Shown here piece after piece: positions 53,501 through 63,885 of a stretch of 64,000 bases of DNA. The notes beneath the pieces are model-generated. The model did no database searches. It was not told the origin of the DNA and saw only the letters and a list, made by a program, of their open reading frames with translations. The position numbers and the translations under genes are program-made. Source of the stretch: Tubulanus polymorphus. Its lineage: Eukaryota > Nemertea > Palaeonemertea > Tubulaniformes > Tubulanidae. Positions within the stretch are counted from its first letter, which is position 1. Each line of letters begins with the position of its first letter. The stretch is from assembly GCF_964204645.1 (NCBI RefSeq), contig NC_134033.1, forward strand, positions 12,960,155 through 13,024,154, in the 5' to 3' direction.

Positions 53501-56500
53501 TCCAGTTCCATAGATTTGTCGGTTCAATTTCACCCTGGACCCAGGACCATCACATTTTTGTGGGTCTGATTAAACTCAGGGGCCAGTTGCTCAAACGTTA
53601 GTTAAAGATAACCAAGTGGATAAATACCATAGCAACAATGTACTTTCAATTGTCACCATGTGAACTATCCACTGGTTAACTCTAACCAACTTTTGAGCAA
53701 CTGGACCCTGAAAGTTAAACATTTATGGTTTTAACTTTGCTTTTTACTAGTTCAACAAACCCAAAGCTCTGCACTACAAAACTGTGGCCAAAGTCGATGA
53801 AATTAAATGCTAGTGAGTGGTATCCAAGTTGAAATATTCATGTGTTCTCATTTTATTTTCCTATATTAGCGCGATGAAGAAGGGAACATTCACTCGTGTC
53901 TATGCGCGATCGACGCTATACCGTACATGTGGGGTAACAAGTACGCGCAGTACTCCGGGTCGAATGTGCTTCGCGAAATCAACAAGGCGTACGTCGGATT
54001 TTCTTCAACAGCCGCGGTGGCGACCCCCCGCGACGAGACTGACTGCTTGAGAAAAAGAAAACGTCTGCGCGATCGACTGTCCGAATCTTCCGAGGAATTT
54101 TATAGCGCTCCCGAAAGTTTAGATGATGAAGGTAATGGATGTAGAAAGACATACTTGACTTGAGTTCCACAGTTCTACAGTTTGTGATTAAATTTGGCTA
54201 ACTTATAGCGATCACGTCCCGAGAAATGACCCACAATTTGACGTTAAAACAGTTTAGGTTAGGGATGTGTAACTTAGGGGGTTGGAAAATTATGGAAAAT
54301 GTGTAAGAAAATGGGAAATCTGTAAGAACCCTGAAATAGTTCCAGCGTTTCTCTGTAAATGGCGGTACTTTCTCATAGAAAATGTCCTGACCTTGTGGCA
54401 TGAAAACTAAACTGTGAAGGTGTCTTATATGAATGAACGTGCTATTTTTTCAGGTGGGCCGGATACAGCCGAGTCAAGTCAAGGGAAGGTAAGGCCACCA
54501 ATCTTCTCATCTAACATACCATCATCGCCTGTACGTTTGCACTTTAACACTTCACCCGTGTTTCACACTTCTGAAGTCGTCCCATCGTCCGAAAAACAAC
54601 AACAACAACAACACCCGACTGCCGCAGCCTGCTCGGCGTATCCCAGCCTGCTCGATATCGAAACGATGCGTTTAGAAAATGCTCGGCGACGCGGTTCGAA
54701 CCTGAGCGATTGCGGCGCGTCGACGACGAGCGGCGGCGGCAGCTCGCGGCGGAGCAGCTCGCGTCCGAGTTGCGAGTTCTCCGACTTCGAATCGTGGGCG
54801 AGCAGCTTCCGCCGGCGCAGTTCGAATTTGAGCGATCTGTCGTCGTCGCGACGGAGCAGCAGCAGCACGCGTTACAGCTCGGATTTCAGCTCGGAGTTCG
54901 AGGAATATTACGAATCGTTTCAACGACAGGAACATCGAAAAATACAACACGAGTCGATCGTCGAGGAAAGCGCCGTTCCGTTCGTCGTCGATTACGCCGG
55001 GAATCTGGTCGCGAACGCGCCTGAGGAGAGTGCGTCTTCCGTCGAGGCCTCCGGGGGCAGCGGTATGGCGGTGTTCGATGCGAAGCAGCCTCAAATCGCG
55101 AATATCACGCGTCCGAAAGCCGTGCGAGTGACGTCGAGACACGTCGGGCAGGCGCCGTTTCTACCGCCATTAACCGACACGCAGAAATACTACGGGCGCG
55201 ATGACACGGACAGCAGCTCGGAAAACAGCCCGACCCACAGCTCCGCCGACAGACGTCGCAGACACCGGCTGCGAGTGGCTTCCGAAAGCGAACGATCGAC
55301 TTTAACCGGTGAAAGTCCGTATTTCTACACATCCATCGATTACCATCAGAGATTCATCCCGAGTTCCGAATTTATCCCGTCGCGTCGAAGCTCGTCGCGG
55401 TCCGAGCCGATGGACAGCGCCTTCAAACACGGGTCAACGATTTCGGACATCAATATAACGGACGACGGTCGATTTCACTCGGATGATCACGACTCGGATA
55501 TCGATTTAAACACGCCTCAGAACGTTCACGACGCGTTCGCGGATCAAATCGCGAAATCGATGATCACAGACGCCGTCGGGAATATCATGTCGTTTACGCG
55601 GCAGCAGCAGCAGCCGCAGCGCAGTTCATCCAGCGATTCGTCCAGTGAAGCTCTCTCGATCGCCAATCGCATCGTCAGTAAACTTTTCGACGATCTACAA
55701 GAGGAGTTCCGTCAGAGTATTCCCGACTCGATGAAACTCGAAGAGAAAGCCGTCGTCTGCGGGAGTAATTCGCAGCCGACGATCGCGCCGAAAATCGTCA
55801 TTTCGCAACACGTAACGCCGGCGGCGACGGCGAGTTTAGACACGTTCGTCGATGATTTCGTCGCGCAAGCGCTGTGCGAATCGGCCGCCGAACTCGGCAA
55901 CGCGGAGAACAGCTCATCGTCGGACGTGGCGACGCGATTGAACGTAAATCTGACGTCGCGTTATAGCAAAATGGTGAACGAAAGCGTTTCGTACGAAGAG
56001 ATCTATCGTTACGAAGGCGAACGAAGGTCATTCACTCGTAAAGACGAAGACGCGTACGAAAGCGTAAACATCGACCGGTATTTCGATCATCTGGTCGGGA
56101 AAGCTTTAGGCGACGTTTATAAGAGTTTGGGATATCGTAAAACGACCGGCGTTCAAGGTTACGCGGATAGTTCTTCCTCGACGGGCAGCAGTAGCGCGGC
56201 GAGCAGCAGCGGCGGCTCGCAGTGTTGTAAATATCTCGACGTGCACTGGATGTCGATGAGTCCGTCGACGAATTCGTCGTCGGCGAGTTTGACGTCGTAC
56301 GCGCGACGTAAAGCCGCGCGTAAACACCGCCGCGAGCGCATCAAATCGAACAGTTTCAGCAGCTACGGCGAATTCGAGAACGCCATGGACGACCAGAAGT
56401 CGATGCGACGTAACAGCGCCGGTACTTTCGTTGATCCGTTGCTGTCGCGGTTCGCCGAGGAGTTACAGCGCAGCGACCCGAATAGCCCGTCGTTAGAGTT

Positions 56501-58726
56501 GTACGGTGACGGCAGCGTCTGCTCGACATCGCGTCGCGGCAGTCGCGATTACGACAAGAGAGATGCCGGCGCCGTGCCCTTTGAGGTGGAATTATGCCGC
56601 ACTCCCGATTTAGATATCGATCCTGTGGCCTTATTTCCTCCGCTCGGCACCGATTCCGAGTTGGAACCGTCGCTGTTCTTAAGCGGGAACGCGAATGACG
56701 CCACGGAGAAGTCTCGTCATCGTCGGTGTCGACGTCATCGCCGCGCGACCTTGAAAGCGTTTTATAAATACGCGAAGCAATTGTCGAAAACGGTGATCAA
56801 AGACGCGATCAAAACGGTGACATCGCGCACGAAAACGACGAACCGGTTTACGGACGCGTTACGCGTGTTCGGCGGTGATTTAGTCGACGAAGCGTTTCAC
56901 GAGGCTTTAAACGATGTACGCGTGCGCGGCGGCCGGTATCGAAACGATGACGTGATCGCCACGCGTTTTACGAATATGGAGGAGTTCGCGAGGCGTCTTT
57001 GCGACGACGTTTTACATGATGCTTGTTTCGTAATAACCGGATCGTACTTTCCGACCAGTTCGCCGCCGTCTGCCGTGCGACTCATGCAGATCGACATCGC
57101 CGACGTAGAACGGTTGAAGGTCTGTATTTGATTATCGATTACCCCTAGTATTCGTTCTCGAATCCGTGTTTCTTGTTTTTGTCGTCGGTGTTTCACCAGT
57201 TTTTGTGAACTGATTTACGATTCTTGTCGACGTGTCTTCCAAATTCTTTCTGTACTCTTATGAAGTTATGTTGTCTCATCAGTTAACCCAGTCTTTTGAA
57301 GTGTGATATATATTCTGTTTTAATACTCAACAACATTATTCAGTAATGGTGGTGGTGGTGGTTCATATCAATCTACAGCTTTTAACAAATTGATGGTGTA
57401 CCGGCCAGTAGAACATGTACTTAGTCAAAGTTTCATATCATCAATCTTTTTAACTCAATGCCAATGCTCACTGCGAATTTAGGCTTCAAAATTCTAATTT
57501 GCCCTTTGAAGTGTCTGGAAGCCACTAATGTTCATGTTTGCAGCCCTCTGCCAAATCTGCCCTTTTCAAATTCAATGCCTATTCCAAGTTTTAGGTCAAC
57601 CTCTTTCAAAGAATCCTAGATCTCCCCTTGTCTAACGTAAACATTCTGCCTAATCTTGCTTGAATTTAATGAAAAAACAATTCTTCATAATGGCCAATCC
57701 GTATAGAAAATACGTCTTACACTTTAGAATTAAATACAGATTGTTGTTTAGGTTCATATTCTTTGGCGTGATTTATACTTGTCTTCGGTAGAAGCCCTAC
57801 AGCACACTAGCGCACCTGGTGGAACCTCAACTGCCGCAGTAGTTCTATAATTGTTTCATCTGCTGCTCTAATTATTGTTATGCTCATCTGATGAATATGT
57901 TTCTGTCGATAATATATTTCAGGCTTGGCCGATAGCTACCGGAAACTGGGGTTGTGGAGCATTTGGTGGAGATCCTCAACTGAAAGCTATCATTCAGTGG
58001 ATAGCTGCGTCATATGCCAGTTCGTCGGCCATGATTTATTACACTTTCCAAGATCCACGCGTTGAAAAGGTAGGAATAAAATTTCATCGGCTTCAAATGA
58101 TTCTGATTTAATCGAAATTGCAGATCTTCAAAAGAATAATTCAAATCAAGGTTACTATGAGTAACTAATAGTGCTGGTGTTTGCTTTGAAAGTTTTTAAT
58201 AACGTACCAGCACTATTACACTGGCAAGCAACGATACACCAGGCATCTGCCAGGTTTGCCAGTGCTTAAATATCTTCATTTCTGTTAGAATTCGAATCAA
58301 CTTACCCAATTCTACGTATGCACGCAGCTAAAACAAGGGTCTAGCAAATTTTGAAATTTCTGAGCATTTTCATAGAATTGCTGTTGACTGCTGTCTTAAT
58401 TAGTTGTGGGTGAAAAACGTGCCCTGAAAACTATTGCCATTGTATTTTCGAAAGGGAACGGGAAAATTGCGACGGGAGCGCGTGCTCCTATCTGGATCCT
58501 CCAGCTGGTGTGTGCCGCCGTGTACCTCATTGATAATCACAATACTTACTTCATTTTTCAGTTTCCGGACGTCGTTAATTTCGTGCGCGGGAACAAACTG
58601 ACGGTGAAATGGATTGTGGGTCGCGTGCAGGAATACTGTCGCGTCGCGTTAGACGAACACGAACAACGCGACGAGATCACGACGCAATTGTTCGATTTCT
58701 TGTTGAACTCGGACGACTCGCAGTAG
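50525..58726 (+). CDS. PARG: Poly(ADP-ribose) glycohydrolase with a ~936-residue insertion in the catalytic fold (11 exons)
   Basis: Family role: hydrolyses ADP-ribose chains made by PARPs. Exons: 50525-50882, 51377-51518, 51742-51841, 52375-52494, 52682-52738, 53187-53354, 53751-53792 (end uncertain), 53870-54131, 54454-57119, 57923-58069, 58562-58726; product about 1408 residues. Residues 1-200 match the PARG accessory domain (FPRRP, INFNNFF, GKVTFSRQ). Then come VDFAN, the signature GGG-x7-QEE (249-261, catalytic Glu pair kept), EQFSEYSGY, CAIDA, NKAYVGF, ATGNWGCGAFGGD and YYTFQD. The family order is complete, so activity is likely. It starts at the accessory domain, without the long N-terminal region of human PARG. 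The exon 7 donor is awkward: the strong site at 53813 breaks the frame, while weak sites at 53793 or 53784 restore it. Introns hold MITEs. Confidence 0.92.
51025..51285. repeat. Tandem 36-44 bp repeats in PARG intron 1
   Basis: About six imperfect units built on GGGTTTAATTTCACTCTGAA and CCAGTTCCACAGTTGTGTG. The same words recur in PARG intron 6 (53,430-53,575) and at the ends of the inverted repeat at 60.7 kb, so this is a family and not a private array. Confidence 0.7.
51980..52203. mobile_element. Terminal-inverted-repeat element (family gamma) in PARG intron 4 (between exons 3 and 4)
   Basis: The left end GGCTAAACAAAAATGATACC, followed by TTGTTTCTCCGC, is mirrored by GCGGAGAAACAAGGTATCAA ... 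TTGGCCTAAAC at the right end. The interior carries GCGGCCGGG and TAGGCGGCCGGCCGGG words. Related copies lie at 26.1 kb and 62.0 kb. Confidence 0.75.
53430..53575. repeat. Copies of the intron 1 repeat in PARG intron 6
   Basis: Three to four degenerate units (GGTTTGATTTGACTGTGGTT, CCAGTTCCATAGATTTGT and similar) matching the array at 51.0-51.3 kb. Confidence 0.6.
53578..53710. mobile_element. MITE-like hairpin in PARG intron 6
   Basis: The left end CAGGGGCCAGTTGCTCAAAC pairs with the right end in reverse, CAGGGTCCAGTTGCTCAAAA. The arms are about 40 bp and enclose a short centre. It lies just before exon 7. The terminal style resembles family beta but the interior differs. Confidence 0.65.
54454..57119 (+). 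other. PARG: PARG exon 9: Ser/Arg-rich insertion with repeated AKAP-like helices
   Basis: This 2666-bp exon adds 888 residues between NKAYVGF and ATGNWGCG, where vertebrate PARG has a short loop. With 43 residues from exon 8, which include a basic RKRKRLR run (390-396), the insertion is about 936 residues. Seen: a Q-run near the start; RRGS, RRSS and RRNS kinase motifs; Ser-rich blocks; His/Arg clusters. Spaced amphipathic segments lie at 55536-55595 (QIAKSMITDAVGNI), 55653-55709 (NRIVSKLFDDLQEEF), 55836-55898 (DDFVAQALCESAAEL), 56070-56129 (DHLVGKALGDVYKSL), 56847-56918 (GDLVDEAFHEALNDV) and 56976-57036 (RRLCDDVLHDACFVI). These fit the hhxxhhxxhhxxh pattern of PKA RII-binding helices. PKA anchoring is inference. 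Exon phases are 1 in and 0 out, so the exon cannot be skipped in frame. Confidence 0.8.
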
Positions 58727-59274
58727 AGTACATCGTCGATAAATACAGTAAAACAATTGTCTTAGTGCCATTCGTTCGCGGTCAGATATTTTTTTAAGTC
58801 AGTCATATTTCAGACCCTCAGTGTTCGAAAAGATGTATCTTGAAACATTATGAAGTTGAAAGACATTACACTTACAACTATTTCAACATAATACATGTAT
58901 ATGATCGCTTTGAGGTCATATCTGAGCATCATAATTTTCAAGATTTTTCCGGGGGAAGGCCGACATACCTGCATTCAGTTCTTAAAAAAAAAACGAAACG
59001 CACCTCCATATTCCTCGTGCTACAGGCACGAAATTGTCCGACAGTGGCGATCTTTACTGTGCAGCTTTCATTCACGAACACACAGCAGGCCTTTCTACCA
59101 CTTCTATTCTACTGTACCTTACTACGATTCATGTCTTAATCCTTTCAGTGCATCTACACCGCAGTGCGGTGCATGAATCGGTGATGGATTTTGCCACTCA
59201 TGTCACTCCTGAAATCACATGTTGCCAATGATACGACTTGACACGACTTAAAACTTGAACATGACTTAAAATGC

Positions 59275-59390
59275 TTGGCCCAGTTTTATAGACTGGTATT
59301 ACCTTTAACCCGGGGGCTAACTCAATTCATTTTCGATTCGAGTTAACCCCCGGGTTAAAGGTAACACTGGTCTATAAAACCAGCCCCTTA
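59275..59390. mobile_element. Near-perfect hairpin element
   Basis: Two arms of about 46 bp: TTTTATAGACTGGTATTACC then TTTAACCCGGGGGCTAACTC, and the inverted GAGTTAACCCCCGGGTTAAA ... CTATAAAACCAGCCC. They enclose a 16-bp loop. Probably a small MITE; lies about 550 bases past the PARG stop. Confidence 0.7.
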
Positions 59391-59945
59391 TGATTGGAAA
59401 AGGAAAGACTTTAAAAAGGCCAGTACAGTAGCTCGTTTTAGTTCTATAGCCGTAACCGATTGAGATTTTGCGTCGTCAGACAAATTTTTTACTCATCACC
59501 ATGCAACTGAGCTCATAGATTATCATCATGAAGAGGAAAACTGTTTATCTTTTTTTTTTAAATCACTTTTAATTAGAATAAATGCATCGATTAAGGAAAT
59601 ACAGTGTTACATGGTGATATAATGAATTCAGATGTAATGATTAATCAGATAAAATAACCCTAGAAATAAACTTGAACCATTTGATTGATTTCATACTGGA
59701 TACAGCCATTGGTTTTAATGAAAATATTTTCATGTCCCCCTGAAATTCGTTGTAACTAGGAGTTTCACTGTACTCGTCCATATGTTACTTAGTGTTAATA
59801 CAACATGACTCGTCTTAAATGTATCGCTAGAGTTTGTTTCATAAGAATATCTGTTACATATGTAATATCTGTGACTGGTGAAATTGTACTAAAACATTGA
59901 CACAATTCTTCACCGGGAGCAAAATATTTCTCCATTTGGCAGCAA

Positions 59946-59948
<3 letters not shown>

Positions 59949-59989
<41 letters not shown>

Positions 59990-59990
59990 T
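59949..59990. repeat. (AAT)n microsatellite
   Basis: About 13 uninterrupted AAT triplets. Confidence 0.95.
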
Positions 59991-60049
59991 TCTACCAAGA
60001 CAGACAATTTACTGACATGGTCAGAACAAATTAGGCAGTCTAGTGTCTA

Positions 60050-60128
60050 TCAGCAGTGTGGCCACTTTCCACCCGGGGGGGGGGGGGTTCCAATTCCCTA
60101 AGTTTACGGGTCAGTGGCCACCCTGATT
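60050..60128. mobile_element. Short inverted-repeat element with a poly-G tract
   Basis: CAGTGTGGCCAC at the left and, in reverse, CAGGGTGGCCACTGAC at the right, around CACCC and a run of 13 G (60075-60087). The CAGGGTGGCCAC terminus recalls hAT-type elements; this is inference. Confidence 0.45.
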
Positions 60129-60417
60129 AGCCTGTATATCCCTATTACATGTTATAGTTTACTTGAATTCCAAATGTCTCCTGATTACCTATCATCGTAC
60201 ATTCAGCTACCATTGTACCTCAGTTTTGACCCAGCTTTGCATTTTATATACGTTTACATAGATATCTCATGGCTATATCTCTATGCAAAATCACCTTAAC
60301 CCAAGTCGAACTAATTCGGCTTAAAATATTCATTTTTCCCGCAATTAAGTTATCTTTGAATTTATAAAACTAGTTTCCAAGTTTGTAGTTGACGCCTCCT
60401 GTATAACTGATCAACGT

Positions 60418-60702
60418 ACAGGGTGTCTCAGAAAATATGTCACCGAAGCTTTATGATTCATTATTCATTATATTCACTATAACTGAAATTCATTTTGGGG
60501 GGGGGTTAGGTTGGTAGACCTGCATGTCTGCTTGAAGATGGAATGTTTGAATGCAGTGAAAAGCCATACACGACTTATGATTGTATTTCAACATTCTATC
60601 ATCGAGCAAACATGCAGGTTTACCAGCCTTACCCCCCAAAAATTATACATGCCGAATAATCAATCTTAAAACTTAGGTTACACATTTTCTGAGACACCGT
60701 GG
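60418..60702. mobile_element. 285-bp inverted-repeat element
   Basis: The left end GGGTGTCTCAGAAAATATGT is mirrored at the right end (in reverse GGTGTCTCAGAAAATGTGTA). The arms extend about 115 bp, with matching GGTAGACCTGCATGTCTGCT and, in reverse, GGTAAACCTGCATGTTTGCT. Fold-back/MITE structure with no coding content. Confidence 0.75.
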
Positions 60703-60705
60703 ACC

Positions 60706-60816
60706 CAGTTCCACAGTTGTGAGTTAAGATTTGACTCAAGAGTTAACTCATTAAAAATGAACTAATCTTAACTCAGAGTTAACTCGAACTCACAACTGTG
60801 GAACCGGATCCTGTAT
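60706..60816. mobile_element. Hairpin element adjoining the 60.4 kb element
   Basis: GACCCAGTTCCACAGTTGTG is followed by GAGTTAAGATT; the inverted arm AATCTTAACTCAGAGTTAAC ... CTCACAACTGTGGAACCGG closes it. The end words match the tandem repeats in PARG introns 1 and 6, which suggests those arrays grew from such an element. Confidence 0.65.
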
Positions 60817-61479
60817 AACCCGACATTGATAATTGTGTAGCTGAAATCTGTAGTTATATTTGTATCCGTTCACTAATGGAGTTTGTCTATATTCAACTGC
60901 ACCGACTCAACGAATCGAAACCCTTAATCAGATCCACAATAACCGACCCTTTAGGTGTTAAAATCCAGTCAAGTTTTAGACCAGAAGTATGGAACTGGGT
61001 CTTTTGTTACGATACAATGAAATTATTTGCTAAAAAAAGAATTACACGTATTCTTGAAATCGACTTTGTAGAAACGAAATATTTTATACGTAGGAAATAA
61101 CGATTAGGCAGTGTAGTTCCGTGCCGATATTTTTTTAGATATTGTGATGAAAAATGTGAATGTTGGAATGTTTGTTACGATATTGTACATGCATAAACGT
61201 TTTACGTGTAGACTTTCATAAAAATGGTCGACACTGGGAAAACTGATGGCTTACTGTATACAAATTCCTACGCTTCGATAGTTCCGAAATTGTGGTGTAG
61301 TATAACGTACGGAAACCTATACGGCGCCAGTTTCAATGTAACGTATGGATGTTTTATAAGTTCGGAATGCAATTATAAATTCCACGTGAAAAGGTTAAAG
61401 TGTCTTTTTGTCTTAATTTTGATTTTTCTATCATTTCTATTACCGCGAAAGCCAACTAAGAGGAGTATCGTACAGAGCT

Positions 61480-61662
61480 GCCAACACTGATCCTGATCGT
61501 CGGAGAGAGTCCCTGAAAATGTCTCACTGTCCCTGATGGTGGTTTTTTGATCTATTGCTGTCCCTGAAGTAATTTTGCACTGTCCCTCTAAAGATTGTTC
61601 TGATTCTTAATGTTTCCTTATTTTTGTCCCTGATGTGGTAATTGATAGGTTGGCAGGTTTGA
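61480..61662. mobile_element. MITE-like element downstream of METTL27
   Basis: Starts GAGCTGCCAACACTGATC and ends, in reverse, CCTGCCAACC. It contains four repeats of the word GTCCCTGA. Short inverted ends and internal simple repetition fit a non-autonomous DNA element; superfamily unknown. Confidence 0.5.
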
Positions 61663-61797
61663 TCGTATTGATAATATCTAATCGAAATTAAGCGATTTAT
61701 AATTAGGTTCATGAAGAGACACCGATTCCCGAGCCCGGCGGGAGGCAATCAAACCCTGGCAAGCGAGCATGATGAAGAGAGCCGAAGTTGAAAGGAG

Positions 61798-63885
61798 TCA
61801 CATCTTTTGATAGACGTAGACGATGCCGTCGTTTTCCCACGAATAGTTGTTGACTATAGTCCGTTCCAGCAATGTCCACCTGCCTTCCGCCACCATTTGT
61901 TCCATTTTTGGTTCCAATCTCCCGTTGTATTCCTGCACTTCGGTTAAATACGCCGCCCTCATTACGATACAGATGAATGCGCCTGAAAACATCGGATAGG
62001 AATTCCTTGGAATGTTTGAGCTTTTCTAAAAAGATTGACACCTTTGTTTCTCATTTCTACTGAGCTTAAAAGTTGACTCAGCCGGCCGCCTATCTACCAT
62101 GTACATTACTTTTTTAAAATCACGATCAAGCTTCTCATAACCGACCCGGCAGCTACAGAAATGATCAGATTACAAATTTAATTGCGGTTTACAAAAGTGA
62201 CTCGGTCGATTAGGAGAAACAAGATATCAATTGGTCTATCATATTTAAATTAGTTTTGATTATTTTAACGCACCTTGTCTGGCCAGTCTCAGCAGTTCGT
62301 CTAGTCCCGCGCATGGAATGTGACCTTGACCCATACCCCCAGCAGTTAACACGCAGTCGTATGTTTCTATACGATGTAAGGACAAAACAAACAAAAAAAC
62401 ATCACGATTATAAATTCATCAGACTGAATCATATTTCGTGATTAAATCCAAATTTAATAGTTGCTTTCAACATTGTGTTCAATACCTGATGGAATTGAAG
62501 TCGGTTTATCAGTGATCAGTTCGGTGGAGATATTCGTGTAGAGTTTTTTCCCATTCGCTATTTGCACCAATGTTTCACTCGGTTCCAAGGCGTCCAAATT
62601 ATCGAAGCCGTATCTGTTTAACAACTGTATAACGACGAAAACAAAATGAACGATAATCATCAAAATGGCTGTATGTATTATATATGAGTGCTTCGTGTTT
62701 TGTATTATTGTAGAATCAAATCTCTAAGACTAGAAACGGTTGCCTCATGCCCTAACGCCATCCCGAAGTTGAAATTTGAGTTATTCTATGCGTCATACTC
62801 AAGTTACACATGATTGTCAATAAAACAAAAGTTAAAAGGGAAAAGAAACAGCAGAAAACAATAGATATACATGTATATATTCCGAGCTGCAAACGGGGAA
62901 ATATTCATATGCAGATCATTTCATAGTGCTACAAATACAGTAAACCTCGCCTTAATCTCACATGGCCAACTCAGACTTTGACCAACTCGGACAAAACAAA
63001 ATCAGTTTCCGACCTCCGAACGTATTTCCTCATCCTTAACTCGGACTTCACTACTTTTCTGGCCCCAGTTTGTTCGAGTTGGTTGAGATAAACCGTATAA
63101 TTCTGAAAGCCAAATTCGCCTCAGATTTATCAATTCGGATTTAATCTTCATCGTTAGAATATCTACTCAAGTCATTCGCGCTGATAGGTATTCAGACACT
63201 TACATGTTCAGCGACGAGCCCAGTACCCGCGGCCACATCGAGAATCTTCGCCCGTTTATCGGTGAGGTATTTATTTACGGTGTCTGCGATTATTCTAGGA
63301 CCTCTGTAGTTATTTTCCCTCATGTCCTGAAGTGAGAAAACAACTGTGCATCGTTTTAACGGAATGATTGGCGTAAGCTGAGAGCCAATGACGCAAATCT
63401 GCGCCCCCTGTAGGTGAAAAATGAGTTAGTGTTGTCTGAATAGAAATGTCTTCAGATTATTCTTGAACTGCTGTTGAGAAAAATGAATGATATGTGCCGT
63501 ATATAGCGCTTGCTAAATCCAGCGACGCTTTACATTTTTCGGTATCATTACACCCCAGCCATTCAATACATCTCTCAATCGGGAAAAGTAACACACATCA
63601 GGCCAGGACCCATTTACTCCTGGGTGGAGAGAGGCAATGAGGATAAGATTCTTGCCCAAGGACACTACGGTAATGTACCGGTACGGAGTTCAACCCTCAA
63701 TGATGGGGCGTAAACAAAAAGCCAATTACGCACATCTGTGAATTTTACAAGGCGTCAAAAGACATTCGAGGATTACTTACATCGTCGTATGAATTCCAGT
63801 CGTTGTAACTATTAACAACCTGTACCGTCGACATGCCTGGGTGATGTCTGCGGGCGTTTCTTTTGGCTATATCTGTATCATTCAT
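61798..63885 (-). CDS. METTL27: METTL27 (WBSCR27)-like SAM-dependent methyltransferase (5 exons)
   Basis: Exons in coding order: 63885-63781, 63326-63204, 62624-62486, 62366-62274, 61982-61798. Junctions are GT-AG with consistent phase; the product is 214 residues. It begins MNDTDIAKRNARRHHPGM, then has YNDWNSYDD as in the YDRWAPDYD region of human METTL27. Motif I is ILDVAAGTG (63-71), followed by LDALEPSE (86-93, acidic residue after strand 2), TYDCVLTAGGMGQGHIPC and DELLRLARQG. This is the class I methyltransferase core. The C-terminal WTLLERTIVNNYSW resembles the family tail. The methyl acceptor is unknown for this family as far as I know. The gene is tail to tail with PARG, 3.1 kb away. 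Start chosen as the first Met in frame, 17 codons before a second one. Confidence 0.88.
62037..62236. mobile_element. Terminal-inverted-repeat element (family gamma) in METTL27 intron 4
   Basis: Reverse-oriented relative of the 26.1 and 52.0 kb copies, with TTTGTTTCTCATTTCTACTG at one end and GGAGAAACAAGATATCAA at the other. The interior has GCCGGCCGCCTATCTACC. It sits wholly within the intron between the last two exons of the methyltransferase gene. Confidence 0.7.

Larger units (their letters stand above)
58727..61797. other. PARG-METTL27 convergent intergenic region
   Basis: Filled largely by hairpin elements (59.3, 60.05, 60.4, 60.7 and 61.5 kb) and an AAT microsatellite. No coding exon recognised. 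It must hold both 3' ends; AATAAA occurs at about 59,577 on +, and I cannot assign a poly(A) site for METTL27. Confidence 0.6.

Noticed and set aside
53813-53818. Strong GTGAGT donor as the normal end of PARG exon 7
   Set aside because: It leaves phase 2 and puts the conserved CAIDA/NKAYVGF exon out of frame; kept only as a possible alternative or non-productive site.
54563-55142. Long minus-strand ORFs (101 and 156 codons) and others up to 57,196
   Set aside because: They are antisense shadows of PARG exon 9, Arg-rich because of the TCG/CGA codon use of the sense strand.
61224-61490. 88-codon ORF with a C-terminal hydrophobic segment
   Set aside because: Its end runs into the MITE-like repeat at 61,480 and nothing supports coding function.
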